The notes below the pieces were generated by a model, which worked only from the letters and a program-made list of their open reading frames with translations, had not been told where the DNA came from and did not search any database. Source: Paraescarpia echinospica (taxonomy: Eukaryota > Annelida > Polychaeta > Sabellida > Siboglinidae). Taken from it: 64,000 bases of DNA. A program made the translations under genes and the position numbers. The stretch is taken from contig CM034534.1 of the NCBI GenBank assembly GCA_020002185.1, positions 35,387,559-35,451,558 of the forward strand, read 5' to 3'. Positions 30,101 to 45,100 of the stretch are shown here, one piece after another (positions within the stretch are counted from its first letter, which is position 1; each line of letters starts with the position of its first letter).

Positions 30101-33100
30101 ACAAACACACAAACACCAGATCTAGGAGGAGCACCATAACAAACAAACACACAAACACCAGATCTAGAAGGAGCACCATAACAAACAAACACACAAACAC
30201 CAGATCTAGGAGGAGCACCATAACAAACAAACACACAAACACCAGATCTAGGAGGAGCACCACAACAAACAAACACACAAACACCAGATCTAGAAGGAGC
30301 ACCATAACAAACAAACACACAAACACCAGATCTAGAAGGAGCACCATAACAAACAAACACACAAACACCAGATCTAGGAGGAGCACCACAACAAACAAAC
30401 ACACAAACACCAGATCTAGGAGGAGCACCGTAACAAACAAACACACAAACACCAGATCTAGGAGGAGCACCATAACAAACAAACGCACAAATACCAGATC
30501 TAGAAGGAGCACCATAACAAACAAACACACAAACACCAGATCTAGAAGGAGCACCATAACAAACAAACGCACAAATACCAGATCTAGGAGGAGCACCATA
30601 ACAAACAAACACACAAACACCAGATCTAGGAGGAGCACCATAACAAACAAACACACAAACACCAGATCTAGGATGAGCACCATAACAAACAAACACACAA
30701 ACACCAGATCTAGGAGGAGCACCATAACAAACAAACACACAAACACCAGATCTAGAAGGAGCACCATAACAAACAAACACACAAACACCAGATCTAGGAG
30801 GAGCACCATAACAAACAAACACACAAACACCAGATCTAGGAGGAGCACCACAACAAACAAACACACAAATACCAGATCTAGGAGGAGCACCATAACAAAC
30901 AAACACACAAACACCAGATCTAGGAGGAGCACCATAACAAACAAACACAAATACCAGGTCTAGGAGGAGCACCATAACAAACAAACACACAAACACCAGA
31001 TCTAGGACGAGCACCATAACAAACAAACATACGATCTAGGAGGAGCACCATAACAAACAAACACACAAACACCAGATCTAGGAGGAGCACCATAACAAAC
31101 AAACACACAAACACCAGATCTAGGACGAGCACCATAACAAACAAACATACGATCTAGGAGGAGCACCATAACAAACAAACACACAAACACCAGATCTTGG
31201 AGGAGCACCATAACAAACAAACACACAAACACCAGATCTTGGAGGAGCACCATAACAAACAAACACACAAACACCAGATCGATTATACGTAGAATGACAT
31301 GTTTTGCATTGTAGGTGACTAAAACTGACAAGAATATAGACGTACGTACAGTGGATGCTTACAATTACGGTCACCCTCGGGACTGGACAAAAGTGACCTG
31401 AATAGCCAGTTGACCGTATTAGCAGAACAAATTTCCTATACTTTACTGTTACATAAATAATCTGGGTGACCTTAGTTGCAAGGTGGCCTTATTACTGAGG
31501 TTAGCGTAAAGCGAGGTTTGACTGTACCTGGAGTGGCTGCCACAGTTGAATGAGACCGTCATCACAGCACGAGGCGACAACGACGTCGTTCACCTTCACC
31601 GACGTCTTGTCCAGTCTCGCTCTCTCATGCTCACTCCGCCACTCGTCCTCCTCAATCATCGTTGCCCAATCACTGCTCTCCGTTGTGGTTTCTGCTAACC
31701 CGAAACAAATATGAATACTTTCATTCCAAGTAAAATCACACATTTTTTATAACTGGATGTTTTTCAGAGGACAGAAGACATCTGTCTAATTTTAAGACAT
31801 ATTTTCGACACACCAACATTAATAAAATGTTGAAGGCATATTCACAGTTAAACATATATAATCATATAAAAGTATCAGTAATATACGCAGCAATTTCAGT
31901 GTATAAATATGATTATTATGAGTGTGTAACAACTACAAAAATTACCTTAGTGACCAACATTCCACTGTAATTGTACTCGGTGCTAGCAGAGTAGCACAAG
32001 TAATCGGATGCAACCTGCAGCCTTGTGCAAGTATTTGTACTACTATGCCACCACCTCATACAATTACAACTGCATGCAATACAAAGGTACAATTTGCTAT
32101 TAGCGTGTAGCACTTCTGCAGTTACTCGTCTCTTCTCATGTGACATCACAACATGACACGACACATGAACTCTTCTATTGGCATGTTTTAGTTGGAGCAG
32201 GACCTTACCTTGTTTAGTAGTGACAGTGACATGGAGGTCACAGCTGTTGACCCTTGACCTGTGACCTCTCAGTGTTGTGATAAGGGTACCTTTGTGTGAC
32301 CAAACCTTGACTGTGCTGTCAGAGCTCCCTGAGACCACACAGCCGTACTGAAACGTTGGCAAATGGAAATTAAGAAATAAAAAATCAGAAAATAGTTACA
32401 CAGTACTTAAAAATCAGATATTTGGCCAAGCAATGTGATGTTAGAAATTTGTAGAAAAACAATGTTGTTCTTGAATATGTTATACTAATTTTCTTAAGTC
32501 TGTCGCAATTTGCTAAGGTGTATGACTGCAATTTATGTGTGAATTGCTTTTGTGCAGCAATAACAACATGGTTGAATATTTCCTCTTAAAGTTGACATAA
32601 TGTAAGAATAATGATGAAACGTACTGTAGCAGTTGTGTAAGTGTGCAAGAAGGAGAAAGTGCAACAAGAGGAACTGAGAGAGAGAGAGAGCAAGAGGGGA
32701 GGTAGGGAGAGAGTGGAAGGGTGTGGAGAGAGAGAGAGAGAGGGGGGGAAAGGAGGGAGAGAGAGAGGGAAAGAGTGGAGAGAGAGAGGGAGGGAGAGAG
32801 GGAGAGAGAGGGAGGGAGGGAGGGAGAGAGGGAGATAAAGAGGGACAGAGAGGGAGAGGGAGGGAGAGAGAGGGAGAGAGAGAGTGGGTGAGAGAGGGAG
32901 AGTGAGGGAGAGTGAGAGAGAGGGAGAGAGAGAGAGAGAGAGAGAGAGAAAGGGAGAGAGGGAGAGAGGGAGAAAGAGAGATAGTAAGAAAAGAGAGAGG
33001 TTTGAGGAATAGGGAGAGACAAGGAGAGAGAGTGGGGGAGAGAGAGAACTAGATGGAGAGAAAGGGAGCAGGAAAGAGGATGAATAGAGGAGATAAAAGG

Positions 33101-36100
33101 GCAGGTGGTAGAGAGAGGAGAGAGATGAAGGGGAGGGAGAAAGTGAGAGTGAGAGAGAGAGAGAAGGACAGCAGTCAGACTTACACTGAAGGCGAGAGTG
33201 TTCACCGTGGAGGAGTGTCCTGTAAAACATGCCTTCTCTCGTTCTTTCTTCATGTCCCATGTCTTCAAGTTACAGTCATTTGACCCAGTCACCTGTGCCA
33301 CATTCAGAAGAGAACTACATAGCACTCAACATTGACCAAATGCATGTAACATTTAAATGTGCAACAAATGATTACATTACCAAAATATTCAATTTATCAA
33401 ACAGTTAACAACCCTAGGAAGTGAACTAGTATCAAATTGAAAACATCATTGCCATTAGAAAGTGTTGGTTTTGGTTATTAGCTCAGGGTCTCTAAAACAA
33501 ATATCCTGTGTTTAGTTGGATGAGTGGGATACAAAAGTTAGAACTATGTTAGTATGTGTCCTGCCTGAGATGTTAACTCACTATGAAGTCTGATGTGTTA
33601 AACCAGACACTGTCATTGATCTGAGAGGTTAACATACTATGAAGTCTGATGTGTTAGACCAGACACAGTCATTGATCTGAGATGTTAACGTACTATGAAG
33701 TCTGATGTGTTAGACCAGACACTGTCATTGATCTGAGATGTTAACATACTATGAAGTCTGATGTGTTAGACCAGACACTGGCATTGATCTGATATGTTAA
33801 CTTATTATGAAGTCTGATGTGTTAGACCAGACACATATATTGATCTGAGATGTTAACTTACTATGAAGTCTGATGTGTCAGACCGGACACAGTCATTGAT
33901 CTGAGAGGTTAACTTACTATGAAGTCTGATGTGTTAGACCAGACACAGTCATTGATCCAGTCTGTATGACATTCCCGGAGTACATGAGTCGGTTGTAGTT
34001 TGATGTTTCTTCGGCCCCAGGATGAGAATGGCACATCCCATACCAAGATACTCTGCAGTGGTCAAAGTACATAGATATATACAAATATTTTCATATTAGG
34101 AAGAAACCCACAATCTGCAAATATGAATATGCTTTAAAAATAAATAATTTGAGATGTAAATAAAAAAATATAATAGAGAAAAATTTAAAGTTACAAATAT
34201 AACTGGTTAAACAAAATTATAATAGCTAAATATTTAAATAAAATTGGAGGAAATAAAAACAAGGCAGCTAAAATCCATTTTCCATGTGTACACAAAGTTT
34301 AACATTGTATGTAACATTTGAGAACATTAAAAAAATACAGAAAATACATTTGTAGCATAAATTCGATTTTAAACCCATCTATGTAGCGATTCCTGCGGAA
34401 AATAGGTCAGCAAAACCTCGCCAGCCCTTTCGGAGTCATTGTTTTGAATAAAATTGGATTCACATGGAAATATAAAATAACTGCTTGTTTCTCTATGATG
34501 ACTAATGTTTGTATTATATCGAAATATCACACAATAACTCATTCTGACGCTCGTTTTGACCCAAAATCTATCCTTATAAACATGCTCTGAATGTATTGAA
34601 AGGATCGGCCTGATGCGAGTATATGTCATGTATGACGTTTCAAATCGGCATACCAAAAAGTTCACCAAAAATATGCATATCTGAAGATGGCCAGTTGCAC
34701 AGCGTATAATGTGGAATTATTAATTTATTTAATTCTTAATAATTTTTTCTTTGTGGAAAGAAAAATATACAGCAGGATGTAATATAATATGAATTCAAGC
34801 GATAGGGGTTTTATTTCCTTTAACTAACATATATTTATAGGATATAAGTTAACACTGTGCATTATACAACATTTTTGCCCATCCAGACCATATGGGTCCA
34901 CTAATAATATTTGTACAACTGCACATATAATTTAATAAATCATTTTCAATGTTGTAAACTTGTTTTCAAAAACCAGAAATGTATACAAACAGACTAGTTA
35001 CACCCATAGTAGCATCTGACAAGATGTTTTGGAGGCAGTGTCAACAGCTATGCTTGTCATGAACTATGTCCTTACTCACCCTGTCTCTGCTGGCAGTCAC
35101 GAGTTTGGTTTGGTTCGTATTGAATGAGCAGGCTGTGACTGCGTCGTCGTGGCCAACCAGCTCCGCTAGGGGGGACGTGTGTCTGGCAAATAAACAACAA
35201 CTATGAATTTGCACCTCCCATGTCTACAGATGCATGAGGCAGTCAAAGCACTCCACCTGGATCCATTAGTAGCTGGCATTCTAACGTCACTCCACCTGGA
35301 TCCATTAGTAGCTGGCATTCTAACGTCACTCCACCTGGATCCATTAGTAGCTGGCATTCTAACGTCACTCCACCTTTTATTGACCTGCTGTACATCAAGG
35401 TCAATGATCTGGCACCAGTTCATTCTTGGTTGCCCTCTCCTTTGTTGGGCAGCCTTGTGACATGACCAAGTCAGCTCATATGTGTTTAGCTTACGATGCC
35501 AGAGGTTGTCCTGATCATGTCTGGACCTATTCATTCATTACATGGTCACTACAGGGAATACCTAAGATCTTCTGTAGGCATTTACTATCGAATGCGTAAG
35601 TAAGTAAAGAGTGATTTAAAAAAATCAATGTATAACATTAAATTATTAAACAGTTGCTCACCACCCATCCTTATGAAATCAATTTAATCTAACGTCCTCC
35701 GTGTTTGGAGATCATCCGTCATACTCCTAGAAATTACACAACAATCCCGTCTGACTGTTTAGTCCTTCCATGCAGTCATAGTCAATCTCTTACAAAGTGT
35801 ATTTCGCTATATTTAGTGGTTTAATATAAGTAAAAAGGTAAGTTCTCATATAGCACAGTATCCAGTCCTTAGAACTACTCAGAGTGCTTAACACCCCACA
35901 CCCTGACAGATCTCTTCAGTTGAACACCCATTCGACTTAACAGTCCACACCCTCACAGATCTCTTCAGTCAAACACCCATTCGACTTAACAGTCCACACC
36001 CTGACAGATCTCTTCAGTTGAACACCCATTCGACTTAACAGTCCACACCCTGACAGATCTCTTCAGTTAAACACGCATTCGACTTAACAATCCCCACCCT

Positions 36101-39100
36101 GACAGATCTCTTCAGTCCAACACCCATTCGACTTAACAGTCCACTCCCTGACATATCTCTTCAGTTGAACACCCATTCGACTTAACAGTCCACATCCTGA
36201 CAGATCTCTTCAGTTGAACACGCATTCGACTTAACAGTCCACACCCTGACAGATCTCTTCAGTCCAACACCCATTCGACTTAACACTCCACATCCTGACA
36301 GAGCTCTTCAGTCCAACACCCATTTGACTTAACACTCCATACCCTGACAGATCTCTTCAGTCCAACCCCCATTCGACTTAACACTCCACACCCTGACAGA
36401 TCTCTTCAGTCCAACACACCTATTCCACTTAACACTCCACACCCTGACAGATCTCTTCAGTCCAACACCCACTCGACTTAACACTCCACACCCTGACAGA
36501 TCTCTTCAGTTGAACACCCATTCGACTTAACAGTCCACACCCTGACAGATCTCTTCAGTCCAACACCCATTCAACTTAACACTCCACACCCTGACAGATC
36601 TCTTCAGACCAACACCCACTCGACTTAACACTCCACACCCTGACAGATCTCTTCAGTCCAACACCCATTCGACTTAACACTCCACACCCTGACAAATCTC
36701 TTCAGTCCAACACCCACTCGACTTAACACTCCACACCTTGACAGATCTCTTCAGTCCAACACTCACTCGACTTAACACTCCACACCCTGACAGATCTCTT
36801 CAGTCCAACACCCATTCGACTTAATACTCCACACCCTGACAGATCTCTTCAGTCCAACACCCACTCGACTTAACACTCCACACCCTGACAGATCTCTTCA
36901 GTCCAACACCCATTCCACTTAACACTCCACACCCTGACAAATCTCTTCAGTCCAACACCCATTCAACTTAACACTCCACACCCTGACAGATCTCTTCAGC
37001 CCAACACCAACTCGACTTAACACTCCACATTCTGACAGATCTGTTCAGTCCAACACCCACTCGACTTCTCTCGGAAGTATTCAGCCTTCTTTTCAATTAC
37101 TGTGCAAAGACTATTCATTCACAAATATTCACCACTGTCTGTAGCCAGGTACTCATTTATACAGCTGAATAAACTAGGCAACATGCAGTAACCTACATTT
37201 TCCAAGCTTCAAAATGACCTCAAGAAGATTCAAACCCAGATTTCCCCGATTGTGAGACTGATGTTCTACCACTAAGCCACTAGTTCTGCTCCTTTACATA
37301 ATTCATGATGTTTTCAAGTGGTACTTTAAAATAGAATGGAATAAAAGATATCATTCCAAAATATAAAACGTACCAGATGGCAGAGCAAGATATTTGAAAC
37401 ACTCTCCTGGAGTGCTGGAATATCTGCCACACTGTCCCATTAACACTGAGATACGTCCTACACTCATACATTGTAGTGTCAAAATATCTACCATACACAT
37501 CTCAGTGTTGAGATATCTGCCATATTCACCCATCAGATTGCTGAGATATCCATCACAGAATTGCAATATGTGCCTTCTACACTCACCCATTCTTGGCCTG
37601 AGAAAACTCTTGTTGTTGTTGACAGATCTCTTGTTGTTGACATGTCTCCTCCAAGAACATCTGCATCAGTGACAACTCTTCTTCTTCCTGCTGTTGCTGG
37701 ACCAGATAGAGGAAGGCGGTCGAGTCCTCACACGTGGTTGCTACCACTCTGTCTGCGTACGCCGTCGCCAGGACAGCTGCACTGTGGTCAAGACTGGACA
37801 CCACTTCTGACCGGCCCTGTCTGTCTGCTCTCACTTTCAGAATCTACAAATAACAAGTCTATTAACAACCATTATTTGTCTGTCTGTTTTCACTCTCAGA
37901 ACCTACGTTTAACAAGTCTATCAATAACCATTATTTGTCTATCTGCTTTATCTTTCATAATCTACAGTTAAAACGACTATTAACAACCATTGTTTGTCTC
38001 TCTGCTTTCACTTTCAGAATCTACATTTAACAAGTCTATTAATAACCAATATTTGTGTCTGCTTTCACTTTCAGAATCTACAATTAACAAGTATTAGCAA
38101 CCATTATTTGTCTGTTTGCTTTCATTTTCAGAATCTAAAATTAGTGAGTCTGTTAACAACCATTATTTGCCTGTTCGCTTTCACTTTCAGAATCTACAAT
38201 TAACAAGTCTATTAATAACCAGTATTGTCTTTCTGCTTTCACTTTCAGAATCTAAAATTAACGAGTCTGTTAACAACCAATTTGTTAAACAACCGACATC
38301 GCCATTGCAACAGTAACTTGTTTGTAACATATAATCATCTTCAAAGCAGCCGTGCCATCATGCAAACTTCCTTAGCAGTACAGTCATGTGACCTGCCTTG
38401 GTAATGCTGTCATGTGACTTACCTTAGCACTGTTGTCATGTGACCCTGTCAGAATGTGAGTTCCAGTTTTGTTGAATCTGATACAGTTGACAGGGGCAGA
38501 GTGTACCGCCATATCCCAGCAGAGGGCGCCTTTAAGCAGAAATGGGAGCTTTAGCAACAGAATGACGCATAGAACAAAGTATTTAAAGTCAAATCTTAGT
38601 TATAATAAAATTCTGTTATATATTACAAACTATATCTATTCTAACAATTCTGACTGCCCAAGTGCGTTTTAATGGACCAAAATTAACTTTCTTTAGTAAG
38701 ACTGCTCTTTGTTTAATTTGAATGTTTCGAGGTGAATATTTTAGTTGTGTTGTATGCTCAGTGAAACATAACATCACAGAAGGTAATTAGATTCCCATCA
38801 CATCATCAAGTAGACATCTGACCAAAGTTGTAAATGTTGTTCCCAGGTATTTGAAATTGTTAAGAGCTGTTTATGTATGTGCTAAACAAAAAGGTTGACA
38901 TTCATAATCAATAACTTCACAAAAATTTGGTTAATTAAATAAATTTTGGCTGGTCAAGATGGTAGAATCGTTAATACCAGATAGCTGCCAAATTATTAGA
39001 AGTTTTTTCCTAATTTCACAGATACAGTTGATACAACATACCAGTCAGGCAGTCAAACATCCGTATTTGTCCATCATGGTAACCAATGGCAACCATTTCA

Positions 39101-42100
39101 CCCCCAGGGTGAAGAGCAAGGCAGTCAGCGGGGCCGTCATCTTGACAACCCAAGGAGCGAAGTTTTCTACCCAATGTTCCTGACCAAATCTAAAGAACAT
39201 AAAGTTATTAAAAACAAAATATTTTAACTATTTTAACAAACTTATACATGTTTTTGCAGTGTAACTTGTTTTTGTTTGTTTGTTTGGAGGTGTCAGATAA
39301 CAAATTGTGGGTATCAGTGACCTTGTCTGGAATCCAGTACAGTTGAACTCACCTTGACCTTCTGGTCATCTGACACTGTGATGAGGTGGTCTCCAGATGG
39401 AGAGAACGTCAAACTGTTGATAGGACGAGTGTGACAATTAAGATTGCCAATCTTCAATAGAAAGTAAAATGCTCCATATTAGGACTCTTGCACGGACAAT
39501 TGTATTATTAATACTGACTGCATTGTCACTGTTTGCATTGTCTTTACTGGTGAAACAAAATAACTCAATTGTACATTTCATAAAATTTATTATTACCGTT
39601 AGATATTTAGTATGGTCCAGAAGTCATCATTAAATATCAACAATTAGTTATCAATGACTTGGTTACATCACCTTTTGAATATCATGCTCTCTTGCCTGCT
39701 AATAGAAAACTATGAAAAATTGTTTTAAAGATATAAATTGATGAAATAAATGAGTACCTGAGTGCCAGTGGCTGCGGTCCACAACTTCACCTCCCCATCT
39801 AGAGATGCTGAGGCTATGTGTTCTCCTGATGGACTGAAGGACACAGACCGGACAGAGGACGAATGACCTCTCAGCACCTGTGCAGCAACCAGGATGCAGT
39901 TATGTAGATGATTACTGCACTGGTCAAAATATTGGAAATTTTTGTTTTTGTTTTGTTTTACTTATGCACGTTTGACAAGGTCTACCAGGTTCCTCCCCTG
40001 CAACTGTTCTTTCTAGTCTTATCCCTCTCTGTGTCTCACCATGCTACCCCTCTCTTCCAATTGTAATACATCTCCCCCCTCCTCCTACAGTTCTCTCCAA
40101 ACTTATCCTTCCTCTGTCTCATACCTCCTCTCTTACTCTCTTTCCTCCTCTCCAACTCTATCCTACTATACCATTCCCTATCCCCCATTCTGTCTCAGCA
40201 TATCCTTTTCTCTCCCACCTTTTCTCCTTCTCATTCACCCTCTCCCACTCCTCACCCTCCCTATCACCCCATCTTTCCATCTCTCTCTCCCTCCCTCCCA
40301 CTTTGCCTCCCTCTGTCTATCCACCCATCTGTCCCTCTCTCCCTCGTTCTATATTTTTTTCCTTCTCTCCTCCTCTCTTGCTCGCTTCCACCCTCACTCT
40401 CTCCCTTCCTCCCTCCATATGTCATTCCCTCCCTCTCTCCCTCTTCCTCCTCTTTTCCGCTTTTCTCCCTCCCTTCCTCTCTCCCCCCTTCCCTCCCTCC
40501 ATGCCTCCCTCCGTGTCTCCCTCCCTCACTTACAGCCTTCCTCCTCCTGGTGGAGATGTCCCAGATATAGAGGGCAGCGTCCCATCCTCCTGTCACCACA
40601 GCCTGACCATGAGGGTGGAAGGACACACAGTTGACCGGACATCTGAAATAACCAGTGTCCATCAGAGACATGCACCAGTGTGTCATCTCCAACGACCATC
40701 AAAGAATCTGTTTTTGTGACTGTTTGTGTGACTGAATATACTTTTTGTGCCACCATTCAAATAATGGATCCAATATGTCGCGGTTTGCCTACATCACAAT
40801 AAAATTATACATGTGACCTTTATGAAGCTTTGCCAACAGTCTTGATAACAGTTAGATAATTAAATTACATTACTATTGCAGCATGACATCTGCTAAATCA
40901 AACATTCCTGAATATAGTTATCAATTAAAAAAACATGTTTTTGTCATAAAAACATGTTTGGGGCCAGAATTTCAACAAAATATATGTATGACAGAATGTC
41001 TGAATGGTCCACATGTTCAACATCAATTCTTTATAGTTGATGAACCTTTTGTTAGGCAACAGATCACACGATGGATAGATCAATTAGCTGCTGAATAAAT
41101 ATTTGAATTTTACTAAGGCTGTTTGCTCTTCCTTTTTCAATATAATGTTTTTAATACTATCATAAATATGTTCAAGATATACTACCCGCCAAACTGTGCT
41201 TAGTAAGCACGAAACACTGTTCACATGTTGAAAGTTGTGCCACTGAAACAATCAAATTATAAATAAAACACTCTAGTAGAACAGAACAGCAGTTTCTGGT
41301 GTTTCTTCCAAACGACACAGGCAAAGTTTGGAATCAAATGGCCTAAGTTTTGAAACGGCTGTGGGTGGACTCGTATCCTAGTCTGGGAAGCATTAAGCCA
41401 TGCTGCAACTACTACACAAAGACTGTACGTTCACATCTATATATATGTCTATAGCCAGGTACTCATTTATACAGCTGAGTGAACTGAAGCAATGTAGAGT
41501 GAATAAAATTGTGATGTTCTAACCCTATGCTACCGTGTTCCATGTTACACACTCTGACAAGTGTTGACCACACCTGTGAACTCACCCCCGACTTGGTAGG
41601 TCAGTCTCGGCTTGACCGTCTCTGGCACGCCAGAACTTGACTGTGCCGTCCCAAGAGGTGGACGCAATGATCTGGCAAGAGGGGTCAGTGATGCAGGCGG
41701 TGACACGACGACGGTGGCCCTTGATGACGGTCACTCTGTGACAAACCACAAGGACATGTCGGACATTGTCCAGGCAACATGTCTGGACAACTACACATAC
41801 CTGCTGTATGGTAAATACATCCGTTTTACTTTAAGCTCACAGTGTCTTTATTTATTTATCATGAAATCATATATTATATTGTATTACTGTATCTGCTCTG
41901 ATCTCTTAATCACACAAATGTTTTTAAACAGCAACATCTTGATAATCCTAATGTGTTTAAACCAACATTTTCTGTTCCTTAACATAGTACATTTTATACT
42001 AGAATATATATATATATATGTGTGTGTATGTTTTGGGCATACTAAAGACAATTTGGCAGGCATATATATATATAGATATATATATATGCCTGCCAAATTG

Positions 42101-45100
42101 TCTTTAGTATGCCCAAAACATACACACACATATATATATATATTCTAGTATAAAATATACTATGTTAAGGAACAGAAAATGTTGGTTTAAACACATAAAT
42201 GGCAGTATATATATATATATATATATATACTGCCAGCCAAATTGTGTTTTGTATATCCAAAACACTGTTCACAATTTGAATGTTACGCTCCACAAAATGT
42301 ACAAAAACAAAAACATTTGTAATGCAAACAGAATGCAGATGATGCTAATTGCAATTTCCTGAAATTTTTACATAATACAACTGATTCATTTAACTTCCTG
42401 CTAATAATTACCACCCATGGATGAGATGAAGATTACCAGTAATGGAACAAACTTGGTCTCTTGAAATGGACTAAATTAAAATACTTAACTAAACCATTTC
42501 TATGAATTTTAACTTTGTCTTTGGACATGATATGTATACTTGCCCATAAGATGTTCACATTAAAACACATGGGTCTGTAATGTGTCAGTCACAGTGATGT
42601 CATGTGTCTGTCAGAGCACTGTCATGTGTCTATCACTGCACCGTCACTGCACTGTCATGTGTCTGTTACATCACTGTCATGTGTCTGTCACAGTACTGTC
42701 AGGTATCTGTCAAAGCACTGTCATGTGTCTGTCAGAGCACTGTCATGTGTCTGTCACTGCACTGTCATGTGTCTGCCACAGCACTGTCAGATATTTGTCA
42801 AAACACTGTCATGTGTCTGTCAGAGCACTGTCATGTGTCTGTCACTGCACTGTCATGTGTCTGTCACAGCACTGCCATGTGTCTGTCACAGCACTGTCAC
42901 AACACTGTCATGTGTCTGTCACGGCACTGTCACAACACTGTCATGTGTCTGTCACACACTGTCATGTGTATGTCACATCATTGTCATGTGTCTGTCACAG
43001 CACCGTCATGAGTCTGTCACAGCACTGTCAGGTATCTGTCACAGCACTGTCATGTGTCTGTCACAGCATTGTCATGTGCCTGTCACAGCACTGTCACTGC
43101 ACTGTCATGTGTCTGTCACTGCACTGTCATGAGTGCCCTGACCTACCTGTGCCCTATGTGCGTGTCCCACAGACTGAGAGTGCCATCTGCTGAGGCACTG
43201 CAGAGACGCGTCGCACCGACAAAACACACAGCTGTTACTTCCTCAGCGTGACCTTGGAAACTGCGCATCTCCTGCATTATGAACCAAGGTCAAGGTCAGT
43301 GGCAAAACTGTCACAATAAAACACATTGTGGAGCTTTTGTAATTTATTCAGATAAACATGGTTGGAAAATATAGAGAAGAAATGAATGGTCAGAAACAAC
43401 TTGAGTAAATGTAAACCATATTGCAAGGATTAAGCCAATTTTAAACAGCCTCATTGAAACATAAATGGAACATCATAATTTTTGGCAGGAATGTGTATTA
43501 TGCACTTTCACTTATTCTTTGATGTTTTTACCGTACAAGTTGAAGCTGCAACACAAATGTGAACAGATCACAAAGAAAATACACCCGAGTACTTTATACC
43601 ACCACTGAAAAAGATGAGGCTAGAACTTAGGAGTGCACTATTCATAGACAATGAGCCTAGTATTGCCTACCTTTCCTGTAGCTGCATGGTACATTCTCAC
43701 GGAACAATCCCGTGAGCCACATACCAGCTGCTTGCTGTCTGCAGATAGTGCCACACAAGTAGCTGCCTGAAAATCCAAAACCAGAAGGCAAATTTTTTTG
43801 AGTTTCTCCCCAAAACAAACCATAACATTAAATGTGTTACTTTAAAATAGTAGCTGCCTGGAAAATTAAAACACACAACATTTCAGAGTATCTCCCCAAA
43901 CAATAGCATTAAATGAGTTGCTTTAAAATAGACAGCGACAAAGTGTGCCCTAAAATACCAACATACTTGACCATCGAAAAACCTATTTTAGTTAAGTAGC
44001 TTTTATAAAACTAGATATGTTTGAGACAAAAATATGATAAGACAGAAATATTAAAGTATTAATTCAAAGAATTCCACAAGTCAGCTATATGAAACAATGT
44101 CACCTGTCAACAATGTCAGCCATGTAGTGGCATGGGGTGGGAGCAAGATTGCCTTACATACCTGGGAGAGGCCAGCCAGGGTGAGGAGGCAGGGGTCAGT
44201 CACCGATGGCTTGTTGAGCAGCTCCATGAGGGAGACGTGAGACGATGGACTGGGGTTCTCCAACATCCGGGCAACATCCCGGGCTGGGGCGGTATCCTCA
44301 GGCTCGTTGATGGCCAGTTGCCATAGCAGACTGGGAGAGCTGGGACAGACACAGACACAGTGACACTGACAGACACAGTGACACTGACACAAGTGACATT
44401 GACTCAGTGACACTCACACAAACACAGTGACACTCACGCAGTGACACTGACAGACACAGTGACACTGACAGAGTGACACAGACAGAATGACACCGACATA
44501 AACACAGTAAAAATGACACATTGACACAGGTAGTAACACTGACAGTGATACAGGTAGTGACACTGACAGAGACACGGGTAGTGACACTGACAGAGGCATA
44601 GGTAGTGACACTGGCATAGACACAGGTTGTGACACTGACAGAGTCACAGGTAGTGACACTGACAATGACACTGGTAGTGACACTGACAGAGACACAGGTA
44701 GTGACACTGGCATAGACACAGGTAGTGACACTGACAGAGACACAGGTAGTGACATTGACAATGACACAGGTAATGACACTGACAGAGACATGGGTAATGA
44801 CACATACAGAGACCCAGGTAGTGACACTGACAGAGACATGGGTAGTGACACTGACTGGGACATGCATAGTGACACTGACAGTGACACAGGTAGTGACACT
44901 GACAGAGACATAAGCAGTGACACTGACAGTGACACAGGTAGTGACCCTGATAGAGACATGGATAGTGACACTGACACAGGTAGTGACAATGACAGAGACA
45001 CAGGTAGTAACACTGACAGTGACACATATGGTGACACTGACTGGGACAGAGACAGATATAATCATAGTCACACTCAATGGAAGTATGTAATTTCAACCCA

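Larger units (their letters stand above)
19128..34796. repeat. duplicated segment, copy B (15.7 kb)
   Basis: Clean copy of the same locus, continuous on the right with the rest of the gene. Its left end stops at the gap with the bases that correspond to 4357. Scattered single-base differences from copy A are visible (for example at 8479 versus 23695). Confidence 0.95.

Noticed and set aside
24676..31374. Open frames up to 711 codons on the minus strand
   Set aside because: Same 42-bp array in copy B; hydrophobic periods mimic membrane proteins but are repeat artefacts.
40883..41098. 71-codon plus-strand frame
   Set aside because: Overlaps a dispersed repeat; no recognised protein.
42582..43251. 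Cys/His/Val-rich frames of 135-203 codons on the plus strand
   Set aside because: 22-bp array; Cys-His pattern is not a zinc finger but a repeat artefact.
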